Assembly: GCF_009299475.1 (NCBI RefSeq)
Contig: NZ_WBSN01000003.1
Coordinates: 123,927 to 187,926, forward strand
Direction: 5' to 3'
Length of the DNA: 64,000 nucleotides
Origin: Bifidobacterium avesanii
GTDB lineage: Bacteria > Actinomycetota > Actinomycetes > Actinomycetales > Bifidobacteriaceae
The translations under genes and the position numbers were made by a program. Positions 44,420 through 53,414 of this stretch are shown here, piece by piece. The notes beneath the pieces were generated by a model. That model saw only the letters and a program-made list of their open reading frames with translations, did not search any database and was not told the origin of the DNA. How positions within the stretch are numbered: position 1 is the first letter of the stretch; each line of letters starts with the position of its first letter.

Positions 44420-44463
44420 ATGCGACGACGATGCAATGACCATGCAATGACCATGCAGCGACG
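44420..44463 (+). promoter_or_regulatory. Four tandem 11-bp repeats, candidate AraC-regulator site
   Basis: Units ATGCGACGACG, ATGCAATGACC, ATGCAATGACC and ATGCAGCGACG lie head to tail with no spacer, one helical turn each. They sit about 85 bp upstream of the binding-protein start and 138 bp from the AraC start. A CCTTG-TATTAT-CAAGG palindrome, containing a possible -10, lies upstream near 44348-44363. Confidence 0.55.
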
Positions 44464-44547
44464 ATCGCGCTCCATGCATGCGGGCGGTCCGCCGACGAGG
44501 GCGACCGCGCGAAGGAACCGAGACCCACGGAGCGAAGGAGCAAGGAC

Positions 44548-45918
44548 ATGTCGGCGCACAACGAACACGGATCGGGCATCCACCCGACGGACAGGCACCA
44601 GTCCGGCACGCGCAGGACGATCACCCGCAAGGCGGTTGCCGTCATGGCGGCCACGGCGGCGGTGACGATGGTGCTGTCGGGCTGCGGCGCGGACAGCGGA
44701 TCGGGCCGCAACGAGGACGGCTCCGTCACCATCAACCTCAACTGGTGGGGCGGCGACGAGCGCGTCAAGCGCACCGAGGAGGCGGTGAAGGCGTTCGAGC
44801 AGAGCCACCCGAACATCCACGTCGAAATGCAGTACTCCGACTGGTCCCGCTACTTCGACAAGCTCAACACCGCCATCGCAGGCGACAACGCCCCGGACGT
44901 CATCCAGATGGACGAGGCGTCCCTCGCCACCTTCGCCTCGCAGGGCATCCTGCTCGATCTTGGCGAGGTCTCCGACGTGCTGGACCTGAGCGACATCGAC
45001 CAGTCGCTCGCGGACAGCGGCAAGTGGGAGGGCAAGCAGTACGCCATGCCGATCTCCTCCACGCCGTTCGGCCTCATCATCAACCACGACGTGCTCGACA
45101 AGCTCGGCCTGACCCTGCCGGACACCTCCACATGGACGTGGGACGAGTTCATCGACTTCGCCGCGCAGGTGCGCAAGAAGTCCAACGGCGAATACTACGG
45201 CATCAACTCCACCATGGGCAACGGCATGAGCCTGCACCTGTGGGCACGCCAGAACAACGAGGCGCTGTACACGAACGGCAAGGTCTCCATCTCCGTGGAC
45301 ACCATGACCAGCTACCTGCAGATGGCCTACGACTGGACCCACGGCGACGAGATCGCTGGCACCACCGACCAGTGGGCCGAGCAGCACAGCGCCACGCTCA
45401 ACCAGGGCGCGCTCGGCACCGGCAAGGCGGCGATGGGCTTCTCCCAGACCACCCAGCTGCCCGCCTACGTGGCCGCCGCCGGCACGGAGAACATGACGCT
45501 CGCCCCCATCCCCAACCTCGGCAAGAACCCCAAGTACGGCTACATGAAGCCCGGCATGCACTGGGTCATCTCCGCGTCGACGAAGGCGCCCAAGGAGGCC
45601 GCCGAACTGGTCAACTGGCTGGTCAACAGCGAGGAGGCCGGCGACATCCTCGGCTCCGAGCGAGGCCTGCCCGCCAACAAGAGCATCCTCAAGAAGATGA
45701 GCTCGTCCGCCACCGGCGCCGACAAGCAGTCGCTCGACTTCCCCGAGCAGATCGCGGACACGATCGGCGACGCCCCCGAGCCCACGCCGAACGGCGCCAG
45801 CAAGCTCAACGAGCTCATCATGCGCTACGAGGAGGATGTGGCGTTCGGCCGCATGGACGCGCGCTCCGCGGCCGAGGCGTTCATCAACGACCTGAGCCAC
45901 TCGATCGAAACCGCGTGA
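44548..45918 (+). CDS. CUT1-family sugar ABC transporter substrate-binding lipoprotein
   Basis: The 456-residue family 1 extracellular solute-binding protein has a long basic N-region, hydrophobic core and lipobox LSGCGA (Cys near residue 50). LNWWGGDERVKRTEEAVKAF, cited here as NWWGGDERV, starts the binding fold. APDVIQMDEASLATFASQG and the late MHWVISASTKAPKEAAELV region are typical of oligosaccharide binders. No permease genes follow, so it must use a membrane complex and MsmK-type ATPase encoded elsewhere. GAAGGAGCAAGG lies just before the ATG. Its neighbours suggest a uronate-containing oligosaccharide. Confidence 0.9.
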   Translation: MSAHNEHGSGIHPTDRHQSGTRRTITRKAVAVMAATAAVTMVLSGCGADSGSGRNEDGSVTINLNWWGGDERVKRTEEAVKAFEQSHPNIHVEMQYSDWSRYFDKLNTAIAGDNAPDVIQMDEASLATFASQGILLDLGEVSDVLDLSDIDQSLADSGKWEGKQYAMPISSTPFGLIINHDVLDKLGLTLPDTSTWTWDEFIDFAAQVRKKSNGEYYGINSTMGNGMSLHLWARQNNEALYTNGKVSISVDTMTSYLQMAYDWTHGDEIAGTTDQWAEQHSATLNQGALGTGKAAMGFSQTTQLPAYVAAAGTENMTLAPIPNLGKNPKYGYMKPGMHWVISASTKAPKEAAELVNWLVNSEEAGDILGSERGLPANKSILKKMSSSATGADKQSLDFPEQIADTIGDAPEPTPNGASKLNELIMRYEEDVAFGRMDARSAAEAFINDLSHSIETA

Positions 45919-46001
45919 CGCGCCGCACCACACGGCGCCGCACCACAAGGAGTCACGCCGCAAGGAGCCGCCTATAGCACCATCATCAACCCCATCAACC
46001 G

Positions 46002-46067
46002 CATGCAATCCGCATGATTTTTTCCTTTCCGCCGCGGCCGACGCATTGTGCGAGCGTCGGCCGCGGC
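46002..46067 (+). terminator. Weak terminator and GC hairpin between the binding-protein and GH28 genes
   Basis: CATGC-AATCC-GCATG followed by ATTTTTT (46002-46023) is a weak terminator. A 14-bp GC hairpin follows directly (46031-46044 with 46054-46067, core GCCGCGGCCGACGC). Partial termination here would give more binding protein than enzyme. Confidence 0.5.
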
Positions 46068-46103
46068 AACCCCATATCCCACACGAATGCCCAAACACGA
46101 AGA

Positions 46104-47462
46104 ATGGTTTTCGCAAAAATGTCCACTTCCGCCGCCGGCGTCCACGCCCCCTCCGCCCCCTCCGCCAGTCAGGCCAGCCGCCCGACCGTTGAACCGAATA
46201 TCACTGAGCCGAACATCCCCGAACTGAACGTCCCCGAACCGAACATCCCGAATCTTGTCGTCTCCGCAGCCGACCACCCGTCCATCCAGCAGGCCATCGA
46301 CGCCTGCGCGTCCCTGGGCGGCGGCACGGTGACCGTGCCCGAAGGCGTCTGGCACACCGGCCCGCTGCACCTGAAGAGCCGCATCCGCCTCAACGTGGAG
46401 GCCGGCGCGCGCGTCGAATTCAGCGCGGACCGCGAGGACTACCTGCCCCCGGTGTTCACGCGCTGGGAGGGCCTGGAATGCTGGAACTACTCGCCGCTCG
46501 TCTACGCCAGGGACTGCGAGGACGTCGCCCTGACCGGCGAAGGCGAGCTGGTCGGCCACGGCGAGGCGTGGTGGGACTGGAAGCGCACGCAGGCGGCCGG
46601 TTCCAACGCGCTGTACGACATGGCCGCCGCCGGCGTGCCCGTGGACGATCGCGTGTTCGGCACCGAGGAGGCGGCGCTGCGCCCGTCGTTCGTGCAGTTC
46701 ATCGGCTGCCGCCGCGTGCTCATCGAAGGCGTCACCGTGCTGGACGGTCCGCAGTGGACGCTGCACCCCGTGTACTGCGACGACGTGGTCGTGCGCGGCG
46801 TGACCGTGCGCACTGCCGGACCCAACACGGACGGCCTCAACCCCGACTCGTGCGCGAACGTGCTCATCGAACGCTGCTCGTTCGACACGGGCGACGACTG
46901 CATCGCCGTCAACGCGGGCATGAACGAGGACGGCTGGCGCGTGGGCCGTCCGTGCGAGAACATCGTCATCCGCGACTGCGCGATGACCGGCGGACACGCC
47001 GCGATCGCCATCGGCAGCGCGGTCTCCGGCGGCATCGGCAACGTGCACGTCCACGACTGCACGATGCGCGGCGTGATGCGCGGCGTGCGCGTCAAATCCA
47101 TGCGCGGCCGCGGCGGCTACGTGTCCGACCTCACCTTCGAGCGGCTGAGCATCCGCGACGTGGACACCGTGGCGCTGGACGTCAACATGTTCTACGACAC
47201 CACCACGGTCGAGCCCAAGAGCGCCGCGCCCACCGATCTCGAGCGCGTGGCCTTCCGGGACATCGACATCGCCGGCGCGCCCCTGGGCATCTGCCTCAAG
47301 GGCCTGCCCGAGCGGCCGCTGGAGGGTATTGTATTGGACGACATCCGCTGCGCGGCGGACGACGGCATGACCTGCACGGACGTGGAGGGACTCGCCGTGC
47401 GCGACGTGGCGTGCACGCACGCGGCGGATACAACGGCAACGACGACGGAACAGGAGCGATGA
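46104..47462 (+). CDS. Glycoside hydrolase family 28 (polygalacturonase-type)
   Basis: GH28 enzymes hydrolyse galacturonic-acid or rhamnogalacturonan linkages with a right-handed beta-helix. The 452-residue protein has the four signatures in order: NTDG near residue 242, DTGDDCI near 264, GGHAAI near 296 and RVKS (RIK equivalent) near 329. It lacks a signal peptide, so it acts on imported oligosaccharides. A short N-terminal repeat rich in EPNI/ELNV/EPNIPN occurs at residues 30-52. The ribosome-binding site is weak. MSTSAAG at 46119 is an alternative start. The GH2 gene begins one nt after the stop, so the two are coupled. Confidence 0.9.
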   Translation: MVFAKMSTSAAGVHAPSAPSASQASRPTVEPNITEPNIPELNVPEPNIPNLVVSAADHPSIQQAIDACASLGGGTVTVPEGVWHTGPLHLKSRIRLNVEAGARVEFSADREDYLPPVFTRWEGLECWNYSPLVYARDCEDVALTGEGELVGHGEAWWDWKRTQAAGSNALYDMAAAGVPVDDRVFGTEEAALRPSFVQFIGCRRVLIEGVTVLDGPQWTLHPVYCDDVVVRGVTVRTAGPNTDGLNPDSCANVLIERCSFDTGDDCIAVNAGMNEDGWRVGRPCENIVIRDCAMTGGHAAIAIGSAVSGGIGNVHVHDCTMRGVMRGVRVKSMRGRGGYVSDLTFERLSIRDVDTVALDVNMFYDTTTVEPKSAAPTDLERVAFRDIDIAGAPLGICLKGLPERPLEGIVLDDIRCAADDGMTCTDVEGLAVRDVACTHAADTTATTTEQER

Positions 47463-47463
47463 C

Positions 47464-49224
47464 ATGCTGCGTACCTTCAACACCCATGACGTGCGTCCGG
47501 CGCGGGAGCTGTCCGGCAGGCTGTGGCGGTTCACCCCGCTCGACGACGCCGACGGCGTGCGCGCGAGCGAATCCTCGATGCGGCCCGTGCCGAGCTGCTG
47601 GCAGACGTACCCCGGATTCGAGCAGTACGCCGGCCGCGCCCGGTACGAGACGACGTTCGAGACGACGGACGAAGGCAACGTGCGGCTGGAATTCAAGGGC
47701 GTGAGCCACTTCGCCTCGGTGCGCGTGGACGGCGAGACGGTCGCCGAGCACTATGGCTCGTACACGCCGTTCGACGCGGTCGTGCGCGGCCTCAAGCCGG
47801 GCGAGCACACGCTGAGCGTGGACGTGGACGGATCGTTCTCCGACCAATACGCGCTCGACGTGCCCAACGACTACATGTCGTACGGCGGCATCTCGCGCGG
47901 CGTGGCGCTGGAGCAGGTCGGCGACCTGTTCGTGGAGCGCGTGCACGTGACGCCGGTCCGTCCGCTGGTCGTGGACGGAGGGGCGGACGGCGAAACCGGC
48001 GGCTGGGTCGCCCGCGTGCGCGTGCGTGTGCGCAACCTCGCGGACGAGCCGCGCCCGGTCACGGTCGGCGTGCGTCTGCTGGACGTGCCGGAAGGCGAGG
48101 CCGCGCAGACGTTCGCCGCCGTCGCCCAGCCGGGGTCGACCGTCTGCGTGGACGAGGAGCTGACGTTCCCGCACGCGCTCACGTGGCGGCCGGAGGAGCC
48201 GAACCTGCACCGCGTCGCCGTGACGCTGTTCGACGGCGACGCCCAATCCGGCGCCGTCGCCCGCGAGCCGATCGACGACCTCATCGATCGCGTGGGCTTC
48301 CGCACGGTCGAAGTGCGCGGCAACCGCATCCTCGTCAACGGCCGCGCGCCCAGAATCAAGGGCTTCTGCCGGCACGAGGACCATCCCGACTACGGCTGCG
48401 CCATCCCGTTCGGCATCATGAACCGCGACCTCATGCTCATCCGCGACATGGGCGGCAACGCCGTGCGCACCAGCCACTACCCGAACGACGAGCTCTTCCT
48501 CGATCTGGCCGACGAGCTCGGTATCCTCATCTGGGAGGAGGGGCACGCGCGCGGCCTGAGCGAGGAGCAGATGCGCCACCCGCGCTTCGAGGAGCAGTCC
48601 GAGCAAACGATCGCCGAGATGATCGACGCGCACGCCAACCACCCGTCCATCTTCATCTGGGGCATCCTCAACGAGTGCGCCAGCGAAACCGAGTACGGCC
48701 GCACCTGCTACGAGGCCCAGTACGCGCTCATCCGGTCGCTGGACGCGAGCCGTCCGGTGAGCTCCGCCACCTGCAAGTTCCACCGCGACATCTGCCTCGA
48801 CCTGCCGGACGTGGTCTCGTGGAACATGTACCCGTACTGGTACGAGCGGCGGACCGCCACCGACATGGTCTCCGAAACGCACGCGTGGAGCGCCGAGCAC
48901 GGCGGCGAGGGCAAGCCGTTCCTCGTCACCGAGACCGGCGCCGGCGCGATCTACGGCTTCCGCGACCCGGGCCGCGACATATGGAGCGAGGAGTACCAGG
49001 CCTATGCGCTGCGCGAGCAGCTTTCGCAGATCCTCGCGTTCGAGCCGTGCCAGGGCGTGTTCATCTGGCAGTTCTGCGACTGCAAGGTGAGCCGCGACTG
49101 GTTCAAGATGCGCCCGCGCAGCCGCAACAACAAGGGCATCGTGGACGAATACCGCCGCCCGAAGCTCGCGTACGACGCGGTCAAGGCCGTGTTCGGCTCC
49201 TACGACGGGTATCTGGACGCCTGA
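47464..49224 (+). CDS. Glycoside hydrolase family 2, probable beta-glucuronidase
   Basis: The 586-residue protein has the GH2 order: sugar-binding jelly roll (residues 1-170), immunoglobulin-like domain (170-290), and a TIM barrel from GFCRHEDHPDYG on. The acid/base is Glu404 in WGILNECASE and the nucleophile is Glu490 in VTETGAGA. RNNKGIVDEYRRPK contains Asn555-x-Lys557, matching the N-x-K motif that binds the uronate carboxylate in beta-glucuronidases. With the coupled GH28 gene, this suggests use of an oligosaccharide carrying glucuronate or galacturonate. There is no signal peptide. Substrate assignment is inference; a galactosidase-like activity remains possible. Confidence 0.87.
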   Translation: MLRTFNTHDVRPARELSGRLWRFTPLDDADGVRASESSMRPVPSCWQTYPGFEQYAGRARYETTFETTDEGNVRLEFKGVSHFASVRVDGETVAEHYGSYTPFDAVVRGLKPGEHTLSVDVDGSFSDQYALDVPNDYMSYGGISRGVALEQVGDLFVERVHVTPVRPLVVDGGADGETGGWVARVRVRVRNLADEPRPVTVGVRLLDVPEGEAAQTFAAVAQPGSTVCVDEELTFPHALTWRPEEPNLHRVAVTLFDGDAQSGAVAREPIDDLIDRVGFRTVEVRGNRILVNGRAPRIKGFCRHEDHPDYGCAIPFGIMNRDLMLIRDMGGNAVRTSHYPNDELFLDLADELGILIWEEGHARGLSEEQMRHPRFEEQSEQTIAEMIDAHANHPSIFIWGILNECASETEYGRTCYEAQYALIRSLDASRPVSSATCKFHRDICLDLPDVVSWNMYPYWYERRTATDMVSETHAWSAEHGGEGKPFLVTETGAGAIYGFRDPGRDIWSEEYQAYALREQLSQILAFEPCQGVFIWQFCDCKVSRDWFKMRPRSRNNKGIVDEYRRPKLAYDAVKAVFGSYDGYLDA

Positions 49225-49237
49225 TCGCCCTGACCCG

Positions 49238-49366
49238 CGATTTCTGACCTAACGACCCGGATGGGACGGCCCGGAACGGCCGCCCAAACCGCGCGAAAAC
49301 GGCGGAATCCCAACGCCGCTCGTAAACCGCGGTACGGGCGTATCCGAGCCGTTAGGTCAGAAATCG
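49238..49366. repeat. 129-bp inverted repeat, family H7
   Basis: Perfect 17-bp arms (49238-49254 and 49350-49366, sequence CGATTTCTGACCTAACG and complement) flank a 95-nt interior. It fills the gap between the GH2 gene and the phosphoribosyltransferase gene. Its right arm overlaps the -35 region of the latter. Confidence 0.85.
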
Positions 49367-49389
49367 GCATCGGCGATTAATCTGGGGGC

Positions 49390-50067
49390 ATGGCTTTGAC
49401 AGATGACGCTTCCACCGGTTTCCGTCCCACCGGGCCCGCCGGCGTGCGCGGCGAGACGCCGCTTGAAATGCAGGATCCCAAGACTCAGCTGGGCCGGCTG
49501 CTGGCCGCGTCCGTGGCGCACAAGCCGTTCAGCGAGCTGTCCGACGTGACGTTCCACCACCGCGGCGCCGAGCTCGTGGGCCACGTGCTGCTCGACACGG
49601 TGGAGGAGGCCGGCTACACGCTGGACGACTTCGACGCCGTGGGCGCGCTCACCGCCGCCGCCGTGCCGCTGGTCACCTCCATGATCACCGCCGCCGCCTC
49701 GCGCGGGCAGGATCTGGACGGCTTCGTGATGGACTTCGTGTACCCGTCCGTGAAGGGCCCGTCCATCAAGGGCAAGCGCGTGATCCTCGTGGATTCGTGG
49801 CTGAGCGAGAAGTCCTACGTGCAGACCTCCTCGCTGGTGACCCTGCGCAACGGCAACGAGTTGAGCCTCGACTTCGGCATCGTGGGCAACGAGGGCGCCG
49901 AGGTGCTGGCCGTGGCCGCGCTCATCGGCGGCCCGTTCGACGCGCTCAAGGTCATCCACCCGGTGACCGGCGACGAAACCGACCTGCCGTTCATCCGCGC
50001 CTTCGACGAGGACGAGCTGCGCGCCGAAGCGGACGACGCGGCGGACGACGCGGCGACCAACGCCTGA
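49390..50067 (+). CDS. Phosphoribosyltransferase-like protein (PyrE-related)
   Basis: This 225-residue protein has the type I phosphoribosyltransferase fold. FDAVGALTAAAVPLVTSMITAAA corresponds to the hood-proximal helix (cited here as VGALTAAAVPLVT), and KGKRVILVDSWLSEKSY occupies the PRPP-loop position. The usual acidic pair (EDVxTTG) is changed to VDSWLSE. Bifidobacterial homologues are often annotated as orotate phosphoribosyltransferase, but the altered PRPP loop makes pyrimidine synthesis uncertain. TAATCT lies 6 nt before the ATG, so it is probably leaderless. The methyltransferase gene follows after 14 bp. Confidence 0.72.
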   Translation: MALTDDASTGFRPTGPAGVRGETPLEMQDPKTQLGRLLAASVAHKPFSELSDVTFHHRGAELVGHVLLDTVEEAGYTLDDFDAVGALTAAAVPLVTSMITAAASRGQDLDGFVMDFVYPSVKGPSIKGKRVILVDSWLSEKSYVQTSSLVTLRNGNELSLDFGIVGNEGAEVLAVAALIGGPFDALKVIHPVTGDETDLPFIRAFDEDELRAEADDAADDAATNA

Positions 50068-50081
50068 CGGGCTCCGGCACC

Positions 50082-50936
50082 ATGCGCGCCCCGAATCCCA
50101 TCACTGTGGCCGCGAAGGCCTCCGGCGAGCCGGAATTCCGCGAGGTCGGCCTCGGCCCGTGGACCGAGACCCATCCCGGCGAGCCGCGTCCCGACGACCC
50201 GTCGTCCCCGAACTTCGATCGCCGCTACGACACCGTCCTGCTCGACGATGGCGACCGGCGCAACGTGCTCGACCGCTACCGCTATTGGAGCGTCGGGGCG
50301 ATCAAGGCCGATCTGGACGCGCGCGGCCGCCACGACTTCGAAGTCGCCGTGGAGAACTGGACGCACGACTTCAACATCGGCTCCATGGTCCGCACCGCCA
50401 ACGCGTTCACCGCGCGGCGCGTGCACATCGTCGGCCCGCACAAGTGGAACCGCAAGGGCGCGCTCATGACCGAGCTGTACCAGCATGTGGAGCACCACCC
50501 GTCCATCACCGAGCTCGTGGAGACGTGGCGCCACCGCATCGCCGGCGAGATCGCCTCCGCAAGGGCGGACGCGCAGGCCGCCGCCATCCACGCCCATTGG
50601 GCCGCAGAAGATCCGTCGGGCCCGGCGGGCGGGAACGCGCAGGCCGCCGCCCTGGCGCTCGCCGCCGTGGACGCCGCGGACGCGCGCGTGCGGGAACTCG
50701 AAGCCGCCCGCGTGATCGCGCTCGACATCATCCCCGGCGCGGTGCCGATCGAGGGCTACGCGTTCCCGAAGCGCTGCCTCATGCTCTTCGGCGCGGAGGG
50801 CCCCGGGCTGAGCGAGAAGGCGCTCGAGCTCGCCGACGACGTGGTGTACATCTCCCAGTTCGGCTCCGTGCGATCCATCAACGCGGGTGCCGCGGCCGCC
50901 GTGGCCATGCACGCGTGGATCGCCCAGCGCGCATGA
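50082..50936 (+). CDS. SpoU/TrmH-family RNA 2'-O-methyltransferase
   Basis: The 284-residue protein has the SPOUT trefoil-knot signatures: NIGSMVRTANAFT (motif 1), LMLFGAEGPGLS (motif 2) and RSINAGAAAAVAMHAW (motif 3). These methylate a ribose 2'-OH in tRNA or rRNA using S-adenosylmethionine. An Ala-rich insertion (ARADAQAAAIHAHWAA and AQAAALALAAVDAADA) near residues 165-205 lengthens the protein. The gene follows the phosphoribosyltransferase gene closely and is likely co-transcribed. Its exact RNA target is not known. Confidence 0.88.
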   Translation: MRAPNPITVAAKASGEPEFREVGLGPWTETHPGEPRPDDPSSPNFDRRYDTVLLDDGDRRNVLDRYRYWSVGAIKADLDARGRHDFEVAVENWTHDFNIGSMVRTANAFTARRVHIVGPHKWNRKGALMTELYQHVEHHPSITELVETWRHRIAGEIASARADAQAAAIHAHWAAEDPSGPAGGNAQAAALALAAVDAADARVRELEAARVIALDIIPGAVPIEGYAFPKRCLMLFGAEGPGLSEKALELADDVVYISQFGSVRSINAGAAAAVAMHAWIAQRA

Positions 50937-51063
50937 ACCGCGCCCGAACCGCGCCCGGGTCGGAGACCGGGTCGGAGACCGCGCCTCCGCCCGCCCGTAC
51001 ACGCACGTGGACAAACCGTAACCGTCCCTAGGCTTTCAAGGCGCCGAATGCTACGGTTGGATC

Positions 51064-52140
51064 ATGATAGAAATCCAACATATCAGCAAGCGTTTCGGGG
51101 GCAAGCCGGTCCTCAACGACGTCAGCTTCACCGCGGAAGATGGCAAGGTCACCGGCTTCCTCGGTCCCAACGGCGCCGGCAAATCCACCACCATGCGTGC
51201 GGCGCTCGGCCTCATCACTCCGGACGCCGGTCAGGCGCTCATCGACGGCAAGCCCTTCCGCGCGGTCAAGGCCCCCATGGCCGCGGTCGGCGCGGTGCTC
51301 GACGCCAAGTCCGCGCACAAGGGCCGTTCCGCCTACGCGCATCTGAAGGCCCTCGCGCAGACCAACGGCATCCCCTCCTCCCGCGTGGACGAGGTCATGG
51401 ACCTGACGGGCATCGCCTCGGTGAGGAAGCGCCGCGCCGGCGCGTTCAGCCTCGGCATGAGCCAGCGCTTGTCCATCGCCGCCGCGCTGCTCGGCGACCC
51501 CAGGAACCTCGTGCTCGACGAGCCGATCAACGGCCTCGACCCCGAAGGCGTCAAGTGGGTGCGCGAACTGTGCCGCTTCTACGCCGGACAGGGCCGCGCG
51601 GTGCTGCTGAGCTCGCACCTCATGAGCGAGGTGGCCCTCACCGCGGACAACCTCGTGATCATCGGGCAGGGCCGCATTCTGGAGACCACCACGGTCGCGG
51701 ACTTCGTGGCCGAGCATTCCGTACACGCGCTGCGCGTGGCCACGCCGGAGCCGGACAAGCTCAGGGCCATCTTCGCGTCCGCGCCCAACGTCACCGTCTC
51801 GCCGGTCGAGCGCAGGGCGTCCGACCCATCCATCGGCGAGGTGTTCCGCATTGCCGGCGCCGATCTCGAGGCCGCGGCCCGTGTGTTCGCGCAGGCCCAG
51901 CTCGTCACCTACGAATTCGTTGAGGAGCGCGCCTCGCTCGAGGAGGCGTACATGACCCTCACGCACAGCGAAGTCCAGTACGCGAACCGCGAGGTGCCGG
52001 GGCAGCGGCCCATCCAGTACGGAGCGCCGGCCGCCCCGCCCGCCGCCGCGGCTCCCGCGCAACCGGCTCCCGCGCAGCCCATCCCCGCGCAGTCCGCTCC
52101 CATGCAGCCCGCCGAATCCTCGAAGGAGGCCACCCGATGA
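51064..52140 (+). CDS. ABC transporter ATP-binding protein
   Basis: This 358-residue ATPase is of the DrrA/CcmA exporter type. Walker A is GPNGAGKSTT, the signature is FSLGMSQRL (degenerate, SLGMS), Walker B is NLVLDEPINGLDP, and the H-loop is SSHLMSE. The last 45 residues are a Pro/Ala/Gln-rich tail. TACGGT lies 6 nt before the ATG (leaderless). The stop overlaps the permease start (ATGA), so the two form one exporter. Similar pairs export peptides, bacteriocins or lipids; the substrate is unknown. Confidence 0.92.
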   Translation: MIEIQHISKRFGGKPVLNDVSFTAEDGKVTGFLGPNGAGKSTTMRAALGLITPDAGQALIDGKPFRAVKAPMAAVGAVLDAKSAHKGRSAYAHLKALAQTNGIPSSRVDEVMDLTGIASVRKRRAGAFSLGMSQRLSIAAALLGDPRNLVLDEPINGLDPEGVKWVRELCRFYAGQGRAVLLSSHLMSEVALTADNLVIIGQGRILETTTVADFVAEHSVHALRVATPEPDKLRAIFASAPNVTVSPVERRASDPSIGEVFRIAGADLEAAARVFAQAQLVTYEFVEERASLEEAYMTLTHSEVQYANREVPGQRPIQYGAPAAPPAAAAPAQPAPAQPIPAQSAPMQPAESSKEATR

Positions 52141-53105
52141 GCGCTCCCGCATCCGTCAATCCCGTCCCCGCCAACAACGGCTACACGACCGGCCGCCGCA
52201 TGTCCGCCGGCCGTCTGCGGCTCAGCTTCCTCGGCAGCGTGCGCTCCGAGTTCACCAAGCTGCTGTCGATCAAATCCACGTACTGGCTGCTCGCCATCAC
52301 CGCGCTGCTCATCGTGGCCGGCGGCGCCATCTCCGCGGCGTCGTACAAGGCGATGGCCGCGATCAGCTACGATTCGTCCACCGGCGCGATGACCACGCTG
52401 GACACGCCCCGGCCCATCGAGGCCGCCAGCGTGTGGGCGTCCACGACCGTCATGGTGGCCACCGCCTCGGTGGTGATCGGCATTTTCGGCGTCATGGCCA
52501 TCACCAGCGAATACACGAACCTCACCATCCAGTCCGGGTTCGTGGCCAATCCGCGCCGCGGCATGTATCTGGCGGCGAAGGGCGTCGTCGTGGCGCTGCT
52601 GGCGTTCGCGACCACGCTCGTGGGCGTCGGCCTGGCGTGGGTGGCGGCCAGGGCCGTGCTCGGCGGCGTCGAGATCACGCCGCTGGACGACGCGCACCGC
52701 ATGCTGCCGGTGATCTGCCTCATCGGCGCACCCGCGGCCGGTCTGGTCATGGCGGTCATGGCGCTGGGACTCGGCGCGATCTGCCGGTCCACCGTGGGCG
52801 GCGTGTTCGCGCTGATCGGCCTGTGGTCCATCCTGCCGTCCGTGCTGGGCATCGCCTCGCTCAACGAGAAGCTGCGCTCGGCGGTCACCAGCATCGGCAA
52901 CTGCCTGCCCAGTTCGGTGATGGGCACGTTCCTCGCCGGCCCGAGCGAGGAGACTAGCTCGTCGATGTCGCTGCTCGGCGTGGCAAGCACGGAGATGAAG
53001 TACTTCGACCCGACGTGGTGGCAGGCCGGTCTGATCCTGCTGGCGTGGGCCGCCGTCGCCTACGCCCTCGGCGCGCTGGTGCTCCGCCGCTCCGACGTGA
53101 AGTGA
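52137..53105 (+). CDS. ABC-2 type permease subunit
   Basis: The 322-residue membrane protein has six hydrophobic segments. A cytoplasmic N-terminus (RSEFTKLLSIKSTYWLLAI) forms the coupling helix entry, and there is an extracytoplasmic loop around residues 70-95. The layout matches ABC-2 permeases that pair with the preceding ATPase, with which the start codon overlaps. MAITSEYTNLTIQSGFVANPRR is the conserved first cytoplasmic loop, cited here as EYTNLTIQSGF. There is no regulator gene next to it. Confidence 0.9.
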   Translation: MSAPASVNPVPANNGYTTGRRMSAGRLRLSFLGSVRSEFTKLLSIKSTYWLLAITALLIVAGGAISAASYKAMAAISYDSSTGAMTTLDTPRPIEAASVWASTTVMVATASVVIGIFGVMAITSEYTNLTIQSGFVANPRRGMYLAAKGVVVALLAFATTLVGVGLAWVAARAVLGGVEITPLDDAHRMLPVICLIGAPAAGLVMAVMALGLGAICRSTVGGVFALIGLWSILPSVLGIASLNEKLRSAVTSIGNCLPSSVMGTFLAGPSEETSSSMSLLGVASTEMKYFDPTWWQAGLILLAWAAVAYALGALVLRRSDVK

Positions 53106-53107
53106 CG

Positions 53108-53162
53108 GCGGGAGGGAATCCCGCGTTTCGCTCTTCCGCTGAGCGAGCGGGATTCCTCCCGC
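53108..53162 (+). terminator. Hairpin after the ABC permease
   Basis: GGGAGGGAATCCCGC (from 53110) pairs with GCGGGATTCCTCCC (53147-53160), apart from one unpaired G, with a 22-nt loop. No T run. Confidence 0.6.
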
Positions 53163-53324
53163 ATCCCCGCGTCATCCTGTGTGGGCGGGGTCTCTTTCCC
53201 GTTCTCCCGAACGCACGGGCATTCCTTTCCTTCCTGCCGAGCGGGGGCCTTCCTCTGTGCCATGCCGTGCGGACGAACGGTCTTGTCCTCAGCATGCTGC
53301 GTGAGCGGGCGCTTCCATCCTCAT

Positions 53325-53365
53325 CATCCTGAGCGAACGTCAACGAGTCGAGGGGATTCCTCTCA
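53325..53365 (+). repeat. Degenerate CATCCTGAGCGAA-type repeat
   Basis: CATCCTGAGCGAACGTCAAC followed by GAGTCGAGGGGATTCC resembles a dispersed repeat of many bacterial genomes (TCATCCTGAGCGAA...TCGAAGGAT). A closer copy lies at 63477. Between here and 53163 I see nothing else. Confidence 0.55.
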
Positions 53366-53414
53366 TCCCCTTCAACGCGCGTTGATTCCCTCGCGGCGAC
53401 CATTGCGGCGGCGT

